From CAYFTL01 sp964346145 (lineage in GTDB: Bacteria; Bacillota; Clostridia; Christensenellales; Aristaeellaceae), in NCBI GenBank assembly GCA_964346145.1, contig CAYFTL010000006.1, positions 1 through 64,000 of the forward strand: a stretch of 64,000 nucleotides of DNA. Reading direction: 5' to 3'. Of this stretch, positions 25,898 to 34,760 are shown piece by piece. Under the pieces are notes generated by a model. The model saw only the letters and a program-made list of their open reading frames with translations. It searched no databases and was not told the DNA's origin. The position numbers and the translations under genes were made by a program. Every line of letters begins with the position of its first letter. The stretch's first letter is position 1.

Positions 25898-26770
25898 ATG
25901 GCAAAACCCAAAGGCCTCGGGCGCGGATTGGACGCGCTGCTGGGCAGCGATGTGCTGTCCGAGCCTCAAAATCAACCGTCAGAAGATTCTGTCGTCCAGA
26001 TTCCCATATCTCAGATCGATCCCAACCGGGATCAGCCCCGCCGCCAGTTTAACGAATCCGCCCTCAAGGATTTAGCCGAATCCATCGAGTCGGTGGGGGT
26101 TATCCAGCCCATCTTGGTCTACGCTTCCGACAATCGTTACACCATCATCGCAGGCGAGCGCCGTTGGCGCGCCGCTCGCCTTGCCGGCCTGGAAGAAATC
26201 CCGGCCATCGTTCGCGACTGGGACGATGTGCGCCGCATGCAGGTCGCGCTTATCGAAAACTTGCAGCGTGACGACCTCAACCCGGTGGAACAAGCCATGG
26301 GCGTCCAAAGCCTTATGGAGCAATACGGTTTCACCCAGGAAGCCGTATCCAAGCAGCTAGGCAAAAGCCGCTCAGCGATCGCCAACTTGTTGCGCTTGCT
26401 TAACCTCCCCGAACCGATTCTGGACATGCTGCGCGATGGCCGCTTGAGCGCCGGCCACGGGCGGGCGCTGGTCAACTTGCCCGCCGATCGCCAAATCCAG
26501 CTGGCCGAATTGGCTGTGCAGGAAGGCTGGTCGGTCCGGCAGTTGGAGCGCGCCGCTCAACTCCAACCCAAAAATCCTTCCTCCCCTCCAAGCTTGCCGC
26601 GCCCTGCCGAGTTTAACGAGCTGGAGCGCATGGCCCGGGAAGTTTTCGGCACCAAAGCACAGATCACGGGCACCGAAAAGCAAGGCAAGCTGGTGCTTCA
26701 ATATCACACCCCGGATGACTTGCAGCGCATTTGGGAGCTGTTGGAATTCATCCGTCAATCGGGCGCTTAA
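25898..26770 (+). CDS. parB: Chromosome partitioning protein ParB/Spo0J
   Basis: The 290-residue product has the N-terminal CTPase domain with IAGERRWRAARLAGL and ALIENLQRDDLNP, a central parS-binding helix-turn-helix (GFTQEAVSKQLGKSRSAIAN) and a C-terminal dimerisation region. AAAGGAGG lies before the ATG. The family clamps DNA at parS sites near the replication origin. I did not find the palindromic TGTTTCACGTGAAACA-like site in this window by eye. Confidence 0.95.
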   Translation: MAKPKGLGRGLDALLGSDVLSEPQNQPSEDSVVQIPISQIDPNRDQPRRQFNESALKDLAESIESVGVIQPILVYASDNRYTIIAGERRWRAARLAGLEEIPAIVRDWDDVRRMQVALIENLQRDDLNPVEQAMGVQSLMEQYGFTQEAVSKQLGKSRSAIANLLRLLNLPEPILDMLRDGRLSAGHGRALVNLPADRQIQLAELAVQEGWSVRQLERAAQLQPKNPSSPPSLPRPAEFNELERMAREVFGTKAQITGTEKQGKLVLQYHTPDDLQRIWELLEFIRQSGA

Positions 26771-26830
26771 AATAGTCGCCTAGGCGTACCGCACTATTGC
26801 ATACCATTTAATATTTTTATACGAAAATTC

Positions 26831-26865
26831 AACGGCCCCGGCGCTTTTCAGCGCCGGGGCCGTTT
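26831..26865. terminator. GC-rich terminator hairpin between parB and the aldolase gene
   Basis: A perfect 15-bp GC-rich stem (26831-26845 with 26850-26864) with loop TTTC lies between convergent genes. The T-tract after it is short on both sides. Confidence 0.7.
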
Positions 26866-26881
26866 GTGTTGCTGCGTATCT

Positions 26882-27784
26882 TTAATATTCGTCGGGAAAT
26901 CCCGCTTCCCGCATTTCGGTTAAAAAGGTTTGTTTTTGCTCCGGGCTTAGCCTTGGCAGTGGACGGTTGGGCTCACCCACCTCGTAGCCCGCCATTTCAA
27001 GCGCAGCTTTCACGCAGGCGATCACATTGTATTTCAGCATAATCCCAATCAACCTGTTGGCTTTTTGCTGAAGTTCCAGCGCCGTTTGCATATCTGCTCG
27101 CTTAACCGCATCGTACAAAGCCACAAAGGTGCGGGGCATATTGTTGTATGTAGACCCAATCGCGCCATCTGCTCCCATCTGCAGTCCCAGCACACAGGTT
27201 TCGTCAGGGCCGTTGATGATATTAATGTTTCCATTGTCAATCTTTTTATACTGTGACATCCAATAATAATTAGGGTTGGTGTACTTCATGCCGCAAAATC
27301 CGTCAATGTCCAACATCTTTTCCACCGTAGATACCGGAATCGGGCTCCCCGAAAGGGGCGATGCATAGATCAGCATCGGCAAACCCTCCGCTGCTTCCGA
27401 CATTGCGCGGTAATAACCGATCACCCCATCTTCATCGTACTGATAAAAAAACGGAGGTACCGCGGCAATCCCGTCCACCCCAACACTGCGGGCGTGGCGC
27501 GCCAAATCCTTAACGGTAGCCAAGTCGGCCGCCGCAATGTGGTTAATGAGCTTGATATCGCCATCGCTGGGTAGCGCGTCCTTTATAATTTCAATAGCCT
27601 CTTTACGGCGCGTTGGTGCCATAGCGATTCCCTCTCCGGTTCCACCCAGCGCATAAATCCCGGTTATGCCGGTTTGGCAGAGATCTTTTACCAGCCGGCG
27701 CAACACATCCTCTCGTATGCTGCCATCTTCGTGCACTGGGGTAACCAGCGCAGGCATAATGCCCGTAAACCGAATCCTGTCCAT
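26882..27784 (-). CDS. N-acetylneuraminate lyase-like aldolase (DHDPS/NAL family)
   Basis: A 300-residue class I aldolase of the DHDPS/NAL superfamily. LGGTGEGIAMAPTRRKE forms the substrate-carboxylate loop, the Tyr is in LIYASPLSG, and the Schiff-base Lys is in GMKYTN. GPDETCVLGLQMGADGAIGSTYN closely follows the N-acetylneuraminate lyase pattern rather than DHDPS, and the neighbouring gene is sialidase-like. I infer cleavage of a sialic acid or related keto-sugar acid to pyruvate plus an aldose. No nanE or nanK homologue is nearby, so another keto-acid substrate remains possible. AGGAGGAG lies before the ATG. Confidence 0.82.
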   Translation of the reverse strand: MDRIRFTGIMPALVTPVHEDGSIREDVLRRLVKDLCQTGITGIYALGGTGEGIAMAPTRRKEAIEIIKDALPSDGDIKLINHIAAADLATVKDLARHARSVGVDGIAAVPPFFYQYDEDGVIGYYRAMSEAAEGLPMLIYASPLSGSPIPVSTVEKMLDIDGFCGMKYTNPNYYWMSQYKKIDNGNINIINGPDETCVLGLQMGADGAIGSTYNNMPRTFVALYDAVKRADMQTALELQQKANRLIGIMLKYNVIACVKAALEMAGYEVGEPNRPLPRLSPEQKQTFLTEMREAGFPDEY

Positions 27785-27802
27785 CTCACTCTCCTCCTGC
27801 GC

Positions 27803-28894
27803 TCAACCTTTCAGCGACCAGCGCGTCCACAATATGCTGGCTTGCTCATCCTGCCCATATTTCTGATAATATACGGTGAATATGTCCCCGTTTTCCAGTT
27901 CCACCGAACAAGGGTAGCCCAAATCGCCGTCCTCGCCATCGTCGCGCAAAACCAGCTCCTCTCCCCAAGTTTTGCCTTCGTCATAGCTGATGCGTGCGCG
28001 CTGGCCATATCCCGGGTGCCGGTATCCATAACTCATCACAATCGCTGCGCAAGAGTGCCGCAAGAGGTGAGGCGGTGATCCTTGAACCCGCAGATTGAAA
28101 GGCTCCGACCAACTCAAGCCTTCGTCGGTGGATACGGTTTGGAACACATCCATATTGCCCCCTTCCCCTTCGGGGTAATGATAGCGGATCGTGCCCAGCA
28201 GTGTTCCGTCCTTCAGCTCCAGCACGTGGGGTTCGTGAAACTGATCAATGCTGTACCCGTCAGGTATGGACACGGTCGCAATTTCCGCCCAGCTTTGGCC
28301 CATATCCTGACTCACCGCCACCGCCAACTGCCCAAACGGCCGGTCCATATCTTCGTGAAACTGTTTGCCCAGGTACAAAAGCCGTCCGTCCTTGAGGCGA
28401 ATCGGTCCGTGGGGCGTCGAAACCGGGCAGCGCACCGGCTGATCCCAGCTCTTCCCTCCGTCACGGCTCACCATCGTCCAGGATCCCCTGGCTTTGCCCA
28501 CCACATCGGGTGTATACGCCTTTAAGGTGCGCTCTATCTCCGCAAACGCTTCCGCCGACTTTTCCCGCTTCATTTGGTCCAAAAATATACTTACATCCAG
28601 CGTAAACCAGCTCGCCAAAAGGTCATCTCCGCCCAAGGCTACCAAGCCCACGTCCCGGTCGTCCAGCGGGGAATCGTGAATTACCGCAGGCCCTGAAAAG
28701 CTTGTGCCCTCGTCCTTGCTAAACCAAATCACGGTTTTGCCCCACGGATCCACATGGTGCTTCCTAAATCCGGAAGCGCCCACAACCAACGTCCCGTCTT
28801 CCAGTCTAACCACCGAAGGCCAGCCGAAATATCCGTCTTCCCTGCCGCTCATCCGGCACACGATCCCGTGACTTGCCTGAACCTGCCTCGCCAT
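27803..28894 (-). CDS. Sialidase/BNR-repeat family protein, cytosolic
   Basis: A 363-residue six-bladed-propeller protein with five Asp-box-like motifs: SKDEGTSF, SRDGGKSW, SQDMGQSW, STDEGLSW and SYDEGKTW. It lacks a signal peptide, so it would act inside the cell. Where true sialidases have the F/Y-R-I-P motif with the first catalytic Arg, this protein reads YFGWPSVVRLEDGTL, so that Arg is missing. It may be a relative with another sugar substrate. AGGAGG is eight bases before the ATG at 28894; an ATG two codons earlier (28900) is too close to it. The gene is 18 bases upstream of the aldolase. Confidence 0.78.
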   Translation of the reverse strand: MARQVQASHGIVCRMSGREDGYFGWPSVVRLEDGTLVVGASGFRKHHVDPWGKTVIWFSKDEGTSFSGPAVIHDSPLDDRDVGLVALGGDDLLASWFTLDVSIFLDQMKREKSAEAFAEIERTLKAYTPDVVGKARGSWTMVSRDGGKSWDQPVRCPVSTPHGPIRLKDGRLLYLGKQFHEDMDRPFGQLAVAVSQDMGQSWAEIATVSIPDGYSIDQFHEPHVLELKDGTLLGTIRYHYPEGEGGNMDVFQTVSTDEGLSWSEPFNLRVQGSPPHLLRHSCAAIVMSYGYRHPGYGQRARISYDEGKTWGEELVLRDDGEDGDLGYPCSVELENGDIFTVYYQKYGQDEQASILWTRWSLKG

Positions 28895-28981
28895 GCACAT
28901 TCCCTCCTCCGCCTCCCTTTTTGGAGTGTCGTCGTGGAATATTCCTTTATCATTTCCATGTGCGCAGTCTATGTCCTTCCC

Positions 28982-30217
28982 TTAACGCTGGTGCTTGTCC
29001 ATGCACTCCCGGGCAATTTGCACGTAGCGGCGCACTTTTTCACTCGTGTTGTTGATTTGGTACACGTCGCGCTGGGCGATCTCCAAGCTACATCCGCGGG
29101 CCGCCTTTACCGTGGCCATAAAATGCTCGCGGCAAGCGTCTTCATCCAGCACCGATCCCACGCCCAGCAGGTTGGGGGTAGGCTTGCGCAGGTAAACCAC
29201 CTTTTTGCCGCGCAGGCGATCGCCGATCATCTCCTCGTCGCACCAGGGGGATATGGATAGCTTGCGCAAATTGGAAATGTGTTCTAGCCCGCCGTCCCAC
29301 AAATCGTGCACAGCCTCGCAGCATCCGTAGGAAAATAGTCCGAATTCCTTGGCCAGCTCCTTGTAGTGGGGCAACACAATCTCTTTGTACATGGCCGGCG
29401 ATACGCCGCTGGTCTCCTGGGAATCCATGTACAGCCAAATATCCTTTTTCTTAAGCCTGACGCCTTGGGCGGGCAGCTCGTCGGTAAAGCTGTAGGTGCC
29501 CTGGGATAAATGCTCATCCCTGGCCGTGGGCAAAAGCACTCCCTGCTCTTCCAAATAGGTGTAAAACTCGTTGTAATCCCGCACCAGCATGGCCAACATC
29601 TCGTGGAATTTCTCGGGCTCATCGTACATCGCCACATACATATCTTCCATGCTCATAATGTGCACAATGTCCTGCATCGGGCAGGCCGAGGCCGTCATGC
29701 CGCTTTTGCGCACCGGAATAATGTCACCGATCAGCTCGCTTAAATAATCCACGCGCTTTTGCTGGGCTTCAAGGTCCAACGAATACACAGATTTGCCCAA
29801 CAGATGAAAGTCTTCATCCAAATCTTCCAAATAGGGAATAAAATGGTGCCCCACACCTCCACCGGCTTCCACTTCGCGCTTAACTTCCAGCCCAAAAGGC
29901 ACAAAGCGAGCGACTGGGTTTACCGGAATATAGCTCTTCACTAGCGTGTCATCGCCAAACAGCGTGTGGTTTACAATGTTGTTAAGTAACATCTGCTCTA
30001 TTTCGCGCGCCTCTTGCCCTTCGCACTCCATCAACTGAGGGATAATATCCCCTTCAAAAGTCCATAGCTCAATGCGGATCATCGGGCGCGAATCGGAATC
30101 AAACCTTCCATGGGCCATCCAATCTGCATACAGCTTCTCCATCTCAGGGCTCGCCGCCAGCTCGGCTTGCTCGCTCGCCAAAGCGCAAATGCGCTGCAGA
30201 TCTTTTGCAGAAATCAT
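28982..30217 (-). CDS. Uroporphyrinogen decarboxylase-like (URO-D superfamily) protein
   Basis: The 411-residue product resembles large URO-D-like proteins of Bacillota that are not the heme enzyme. The C-terminal half shows a URO-D-type barrel: PAMYKEIVLPHYKELAKEFG, then YGCCEAVHDLWDGGLEHI and KLSISPWCDEEM, with Cys and His residues that could bind metal as in corrinoid methyltransferases such as MtaA. No heme genes are nearby. The start at 30217 follows GGGAGG; the frame is open 12 codons further without a ribosome site. It is 87 bases upstream of the sialidase-like gene. The reaction is unknown. Confidence 0.7.
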   Translation of the reverse strand: MISAKDLQRICALASEQAELAASPEMEKLYADWMAHGRFDSDSRPMIRIELWTFEGDIIPQLMECEGQEAREIEQMLLNNIVNHTLFGDDTLVKSYIPVNPVARFVPFGLEVKREVEAGGGVGHHFIPYLEDLDEDFHLLGKSVYSLDLEAQQKRVDYLSELIGDIIPVRKSGMTASACPMQDIVHIMSMEDMYVAMYDEPEKFHEMLAMLVRDYNEFYTYLEEQGVLLPTARDEHLSQGTYSFTDELPAQGVRLKKKDIWLYMDSQETSGVSPAMYKEIVLPHYKELAKEFGLFSYGCCEAVHDLWDGGLEHISNLRKLSISPWCDEEMIGDRLRGKKVVYLRKPTPNLLGVGSVLDEDACREHFMATVKAARGCSLEIAQRDVYQINNTSEKVRRYVQIARECMDKHQR

Positions 30218-30454
30218 AATTTCGTCCTCCCACCAAAAATAATTTACATCCAATGCCTGTCCGGCAATATTTTTTCAATCCATAATGCTGCATTCTGCAT
30301 TCCTTATAGGATCACTGCCCTGTCTCGACTCGACCATCCCACTAGGAAAGAACCATCGCACAACGCAATATCTAACGGAATCGTACCACAACCACCCTGC
30401 AACCGCAAGCGCAAACATCTCATTTCTTTCCCCAAATCCCCATGCCATATTTAC

Positions 30455-30489
30455 AAAAAACCCGGCAACCTTTCCCAAGCTGCCGGGTT
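30455..30489 (-). terminator. Terminator after the prolyl-tRNA deacylase gene
   Basis: On the minus strand, 9-bp arms (AACCCGGCA and complement) enclose a 13-base loop and are followed by TTTTTT. It ends the minus-strand replication-gene transcript. The rest of 30218-30505 shows no gene. Confidence 0.8.
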
Positions 30490-30505
30490 AAATTCATTTA
30501 AAAAT

Positions 30506-31030
30506 TTATGTGGGCGTAGTTTCCCTTTGATCGTTAAACCACATCCAGCGCGCACCAATGTTCGCAAGCACCTTTTCAAAAAAATCGCTACCCGCCATTG
30601 CCACGCTGGCCTGCCTGCTGCACGGGTGAAATATAAGGCGATCGCATTCCTTGAGCCGCTCATCCACCGCCAGCACCACGCCCGCCGCCGATTCAAACAT
30701 TAACCCCAACGGGCTGGCCGCGCCGGACGCGCAGTGCAGCAACTCCAATAGTTCGCCTTCCCCGGCAAAACTCAACCGGGAACTGCCCAGCGCCTTGGAC
30801 ATTCGCGCCGTTACAAAGGGCGTCTGCGGGTGCAGCAAACACAAATAATACCTGCTCTTATTGCGCGGCGCCAGAAACAAGTTTTTGGGCACCGTGCCTT
30901 TCAAGCGCTCGGCAATGGGCGCGCAGTCTTCCATGCTGCGCACTGCGATGTGCTCTAGCAGCTCATATTCAACCCGATGGGCGTCCAGCCAGGTCAATAC
31001 CCGGCGCGCCTCTTCGTCCAATCGCTTCAT
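30506..31030 (-). CDS. YbaK/EbsC-type prolyl-tRNA deacylase (ProX-like)
   Basis: A 174-residue stand-alone editing domain that hydrolyses misacylated tRNA, most often Ala-tRNA(Pro). Diagnostic segments are KNLFLAPRNKSRYYLCLL, with the catalytic-loop Lys, and the substrate loop near CASGAASPLGLMFE. Its length matches the ProXp-ala/PrdX group. The ribosome site (AAGGG) is weak. It follows dnaI by 23 bases. Confidence 0.88.
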   Translation of the reverse strand: MKRLDEEARRVLTWLDAHRVEYELLEHIAVRSMEDCAPIAERLKGTVPKNLFLAPRNKSRYYLCLLHPQTPFVTARMSKALGSSRLSFAGEGELLELLHCASGAASPLGLMFESAAGVVLAVDERLKECDRLIFHPCSRQASVAMAGSDFFEKVLANIGARWMWFNDQRETTPT

Positions 31031-31053
31031 ACAGCCCTTGTCTTCGCCTTCCT

Positions 31054-32067
31054 CTATCTTCCCGGATTTAAGCGCACGTCCCGCCCCATGAGCCGGATCA
31101 CTTGGGTGCGGCTTTGATCCAGCAACCGCGAAGCAATCCGCTCCGTGTATCGGGAGCGCAGCTCGTCAATCGTCAAATTGGTCGCCACCAAAGTACAGCG
31201 AGCGCGCTCGATCCGCTCATTCAAAAGCCCGAACAGGTATTCAAGGGTAATATTTTGCATCATCGGCTCCGTGCCTAAATCGTCAATCAACAACAGATCG
31301 CACTGCAACATTGCGTCCATTTCGCCGTTCTCGTTCATCCCGGCCGTAATGTGCCTCTGGCGCATGGCTTCCAGCATGCGGTAAGCCGTAACCTTGACCG
31401 CCACATTCCCCCCGGCAATCACCCGGTGAGCCACGCAGTTGAGCAAATAGGTCTTGCCCAACCCGCTCTCCCCCAATAGCAACACATTGCCTTTGGGGTT
31501 CCTGGGGAACAAATCGGCGTATCTTTCCAGATATTCCCTCACCTTGGCCATCTGATCCCGCTGGCTCAGCCCGTTTTGAACCGGCGACTCCGGAAAGATG
31601 CTCAGGTCAAAATTCTCAAAGGTCTGTGCCTCAACCCCCTTCAGGCTGCTCTGGCTATAGAGCATCTCTATCCTGCGCTGGTTAAAACAGCTGCAAAACT
31701 CCTTGATGGGGCTGCCCACATAAGCGCTGTCTTTGCATATTTTGCAGCGGTAAATGGAATCCTCGTCCAAATAATTCGCCTCATACCCCATCTCTGCCAG
31801 CAACCTTCTGATTTGCCCATTGTTGTCCATGGCCTGCTGCCGCGCCTCTTGGGCAAACTTCTTGGCGTTTTGAGGGTTAAAGGCTGCTTCCCGGGCACAC
31901 TTCATCATCAGCGCCATGTTTTGCTCCAACAGGCTGGCAATTTTCAGGTTTTCCCGGGCAATTTGTCCCCTTCGCTGCTCCAGCTCGCGTTCGTTTTGCT
32001 GGCGCCGCTGGGCATATTCGTTCAGCAGCTGTCGGTCTATCTCTTTACGGTTCAGGCTCAACTGCAT
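31054..32067 (-). CDS. dnaI: Primosomal helicase loader DnaI (AAA+)
   Basis: Loads the replicative helicase onto DNA with DnaD/DnaB-type proteins. The 337-residue product has an N-terminal helical helicase-binding part, a zinc-binding segment (YRCKICKDSAY and FCSCF, residues about 108-130) as in Bacillus DnaI, and an AAA+ domain with Walker A (LLGESGLGKTYLLN, near residue 200) and Walker B (LLLIDDLGTE). The start at 32067 overlaps the upstream dnaD-type gene by 23 bases; AGGAGGAAG is immediately before it. The order fits the classic dnaB/dnaD-dnaI pair. Confidence 0.92.
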   Translation of the reverse strand: MQLSLNRKEIDRQLLNEYAQRRQQNERELEQRRGQIARENLKIASLLEQNMALMMKCAREAAFNPQNAKKFAQEARQQAMDNNGQIRRLLAEMGYEANYLDEDSIYRCKICKDSAYVGSPIKEFCSCFNQRRIEMLYSQSSLKGVEAQTFENFDLSIFPESPVQNGLSQRDQMAKVREYLERYADLFPRNPKGNVLLLGESGLGKTYLLNCVAHRVIAGGNVAVKVTAYRMLEAMRQRHITAGMNENGEMDAMLQCDLLLIDDLGTEPMMQNITLEYLFGLLNERIERARCTLVATNLTIDELRSRYTERIASRLLDQSRTQVIRLMGRDVRLNPGR

Positions 32068-33568
32068 CTTCCTCCTCGCCTAGGGCCGCCAAATCGGTAA
32101 TCAAGTAATCCAGTTCGCCTTGCTGATAATCCCTCTGGGAATACAAGTGTCCCGCAACGGTCTTGCCCGGCCGCTCCGGCGCGGTAGCAGCGGCGCTGTT
32201 GTCCCTACGCGCCCCTTCTCCGCGTCCATCCCGTTGGCTGCGCGCCGCCTCTTCGGTCGTAATACCCTGCCCTGCCCAGGTCTGAAGCAGTTTGTTCATG
32301 TAGCGCAAGGGCACTTGGGTTCCTTGGGCGCATTCGGCCGCATACAGCACCAGCCCGGCCTCCACCTGCTCCAGCCAACCCTCTATCTGCCGCAAATCGC
32401 TTTGGTTCGGGCCGCGCTCCATGCCGCTTCGCTCAAACACCTGCTTGGCAAAATCCATTTTCGCCCTGTGGTTTTGCATATATGCATCCAGTGCATATTG
32501 GGTCAGCAAGCCCATCTCAAACCATTTGGCCAACAACTCGTTCAAGTCTTCAAAATTGCTTTTGCCGCGGCGGGCGCAGACCTTGGCAGCAGAAATAAGC
32601 ACCTCGGTTTCAAAACCCTGTTCCACCCAGCTCTTGCACTTATCCAATTGCTCGGGCGTGGGCGATACGCTTCGCAGCCCCAACGCCAGCAACAAACTGC
32701 GCACCAGGCCGTCCTGTTGCTGCTGGGTGCGCAGCCGTTCTTCCATTTCTTGCCGGCTACCGCCCGCGCTTTTGTGGTGCTGCAAAATGCTGTCTAAATA
32801 TCCGAAGGACGGATTGCGCCCCTTCACCGTTTCCTTGCAGGCGTACAAAATGGCGCTTAAATCCATGCCCCATTCGTTCAACCATTTATTCATCAAATCC
32901 AGTTCATCCTTGGTTGGGTTGCGCCGCAGTCCAAACTGGCGCAGCACCCGTTTAGCGCCTTCATACTGGGCCGATTCGAACTGCAGCAGCTCTTCGGCAT
33001 CGGCCGCACTCCCGACCCCCTTCTCCGCCCAGCTCAGCGCCAGATTCTCCATCGACCTGAGGCCTATCTTCTTGCCCCGCTTCTTAATCTGGGATGCCAC
33101 CAACATCAGCACCACGTCTTCCGGTAACTTCAGCTCTTCAATCCACTCGATCGCCTTAGAAAAGTCCTGGGGTTGCAGCAGGCGGTCGCTACCGTACAGC
33201 GCCTGCAGGCTGTTGTTAAAGTCCCGGTATTTGTATAGCCCATCGGCCTCATCCTGCCGCTGGGTGAGCATGGTCGCCTTCAAGTTCATATATGCGAAAG
33301 TGGGCGGCCTGTCGCTCATCTGAGCCACCACCCCTTGGCGCTCCCAGTAACGGAAAGCATCCAACACCTCTTCCACTTCCAAACCCAGCACCCGGGCAAT
33401 CTCTTCCATAGAATTGTCGGTCCCCGGGTGATAGCACAGCATCAGCCCATACAAATAGACGCGCACAAAGTCGCCCGGCGCCCTAGGCATAAACTCCTGC
33501 AGAAACAGATTTTCTACAGGAGTAACATCATACATATGAAAATTGTCGGCAAATGAACAAAACGGCAT
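32045..33568 (-). CDS. DnaD-domain replication initiation protein with three DnaD repeats
   Basis: The 507-residue product has an N-terminal winged-helix region (residues about 20-110) and then three related segments, each about 80 residues: near 205-270 (FGLRRNPTKDELDLMNKWL), 290-355 (LGLRSVSPTPEQLDKCKSWV) and 373-440 (SGMERGPNQSDLRQIEGWL). Each ends with the DnaD-type pattern of small residues followed by a tyrosine or asparagine-leucine and a basic or aromatic end. DnaD/DnaB proteins remodel DNA at initiation and restart, and usually have one or two such domains. ATG 33568 follows GGAGAGAG; the frame is open 14 codons upstream without a site. It overlaps dnaI. Confidence 0.85.
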   Translation of the reverse strand: MPFCSFADNFHMYDVTPVENLFLQEFMPRAPGDFVRVYLYGLMLCYHPGTDNSMEEIARVLGLEVEEVLDAFRYWERQGVVAQMSDRPPTFAYMNLKATMLTQRQDEADGLYKYRDFNNSLQALYGSDRLLQPQDFSKAIEWIEELKLPEDVVLMLVASQIKKRGKKIGLRSMENLALSWAEKGVGSAADAEELLQFESAQYEGAKRVLRQFGLRRNPTKDELDLMNKWLNEWGMDLSAILYACKETVKGRNPSFGYLDSILQHHKSAGGSRQEMEERLRTQQQQDGLVRSLLLALGLRSVSPTPEQLDKCKSWVEQGFETEVLISAAKVCARRGKSNFEDLNELLAKWFEMGLLTQYALDAYMQNHRAKMDFAKQVFERSGMERGPNQSDLRQIEGWLEQVEAGLVLYAAECAQGTQVPLRYMNKLLQTWAGQGITTEEAARSQRDGRGEGARRDNSAAATAPERPGKTVAGHLYSQRDYQQGELDYLITDLAALGEEEDAVEPEP

Positions 33569-33659
33569 GGTATTCTCTCTCCTCGCTAGCAATATAATAC
33601 CACAATCCATCCTTCGGGTAAAGCAACGGCCGGCGCTTCAAGCTCACTCAAACCCTTGC

Positions 33660-34598
33660 TCAAATCGGCAATTTGGTTTGAACGCCATGGGCTTTTCGGT
33701 CTTTTCGGTCTTTGCGCTCAAATATTCTATCCTCTTTTTCCAAATGCCCTATGAGCAGCGGGCTGGTCGAATCGTGCCGCTGACAATTCTTAGCCACGCT
33801 TTCCCGGCTCCAATTGGCGTAACAATAAATACATCCGTTTGCGCAGCTGTTGTACGCGCCTATATCCACGCTGCCGGCGCACCCGCAGCCTTCCCTTTGG
33901 CTTGGATCTTTCTCAAATCCCATCGGCTTTCCCTGCAACCTTTCGATCAGCTCTCCATCAATGCACCGGGCCTTTCCAATGCCTTCCTGTGCAAAGTCCA
34001 GCGCCTCACAGCAAGCTACCGCCTCCATGCCACAGTCCGATGCGGTTTTTGCAAAGAATCTGGCCAGCCGGCGTTGCTCCCCTTCGTCCGGGCGCAGGAT
34101 CGGCTGCCGCCCAAGTTTTGCATACCGGTCCAAAAAGCTTATCGTAACCCGCTTGGTCGCCCCGCGCAATCTTTGGCACATTCTTTCAAATTCGCGTGCG
34201 TGATACTCAGCGTCGATGCCCTCTTTAAACAACACCGGATCATAGCGCCACAACACCCGCTTTGCACCAATCATGCTGCTGAGTTTTAAAAAGGTTTCCT
34301 CTATCGCCGCCTTGTCGCGCATCCCCTTTTCCACCGTCCGGTCGTAGGGCGTCAGCGTAAACTGAAAATAATAGCTATAGCCCATATCTGCCAGCGCGGG
34401 CAACCTGTCCAGCATGGGTTCGGGATCCTTGCTCCAAAACACAAAGGCGTCCACCGCTTCCCTCTTGAGGGATATCCAGCTAACTTGACGGGGATTCATC
34501 GGATTTCTGGCACAAGCGTACCCCTGCGCGATCCGGTTAAAAAACCAATCCACATAAAAACAAGGGATATCGGTTCTGCGCGATGCCGAAACAATCAT
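33660..34598 (-). CDS. DUF1848 family protein (putative radical-SAM-like iron-sulfur protein)
   Basis: A 312-residue protein starting MIVSASRRTDIPCFY, with the FQFTLTPYDRTVEKG and RVLWRYDPVLF segments typical of DUF1848. A C-terminal Cys-rich motif (REGCGCAGSVDIGAYNSC then NGCIYCYAN) looks like a metal-cluster site. The C-terminal tail contains a short repeat (KDRKDRK). The function is not known. It lies 91 bases upstream of the DnaD-type gene on the same strand and divergent from the isomerase gene. Confidence 0.85.
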   Translation of the reverse strand: MIVSASRRTDIPCFYVDWFFNRIAQGYACARNPMNPRQVSWISLKREAVDAFVFWSKDPEPMLDRLPALADMGYSYYFQFTLTPYDRTVEKGMRDKAAIEETFLKLSSMIGAKRVLWRYDPVLFKEGIDAEYHAREFERMCQRLRGATKRVTISFLDRYAKLGRQPILRPDEGEQRRLARFFAKTASDCGMEAVACCEALDFAQEGIGKARCIDGELIERLQGKPMGFEKDPSQREGCGCAGSVDIGAYNSCANGCIYCYANWSRESVAKNCQRHDSTSPLLIGHLEKEDRIFERKDRKDRKAHGVQTKLPI

Positions 34599-34656
34599 CC
34601 ACTCGCCCCCTCTCCCACAGTTACACCCAAATTTCTGTCCAAACTCACTTGGAATA

Positions 34657-34665
34657 TGCTATACT
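34657..34665 (+). promoter_or_regulatory. Extended -10 promoter of the isomerase-MFS pair
   Basis: TGC followed by TATACT (34660-34665) matches an extended -10 element about 96 bases before the GTG start at 34761. No good -35 is seen 17 bases upstream, which is usual for extended -10 promoters. Confidence 0.45.
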
Positions 34666-34760
34666 TATATTGTCCAGTGGATCCATCCATTCAATTTTAT
34701 TATAACAGAAAACGGCAAAAAAATTCTTCTAAAAAATGCATCAAACGGAGGTGCGCTATC

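Noticed and set aside
30218..30505. Small open frames between the URO-D-like gene and the prolyl-tRNA deacylase
   Set aside because: They overlap the terminator and lack ribosome sites.
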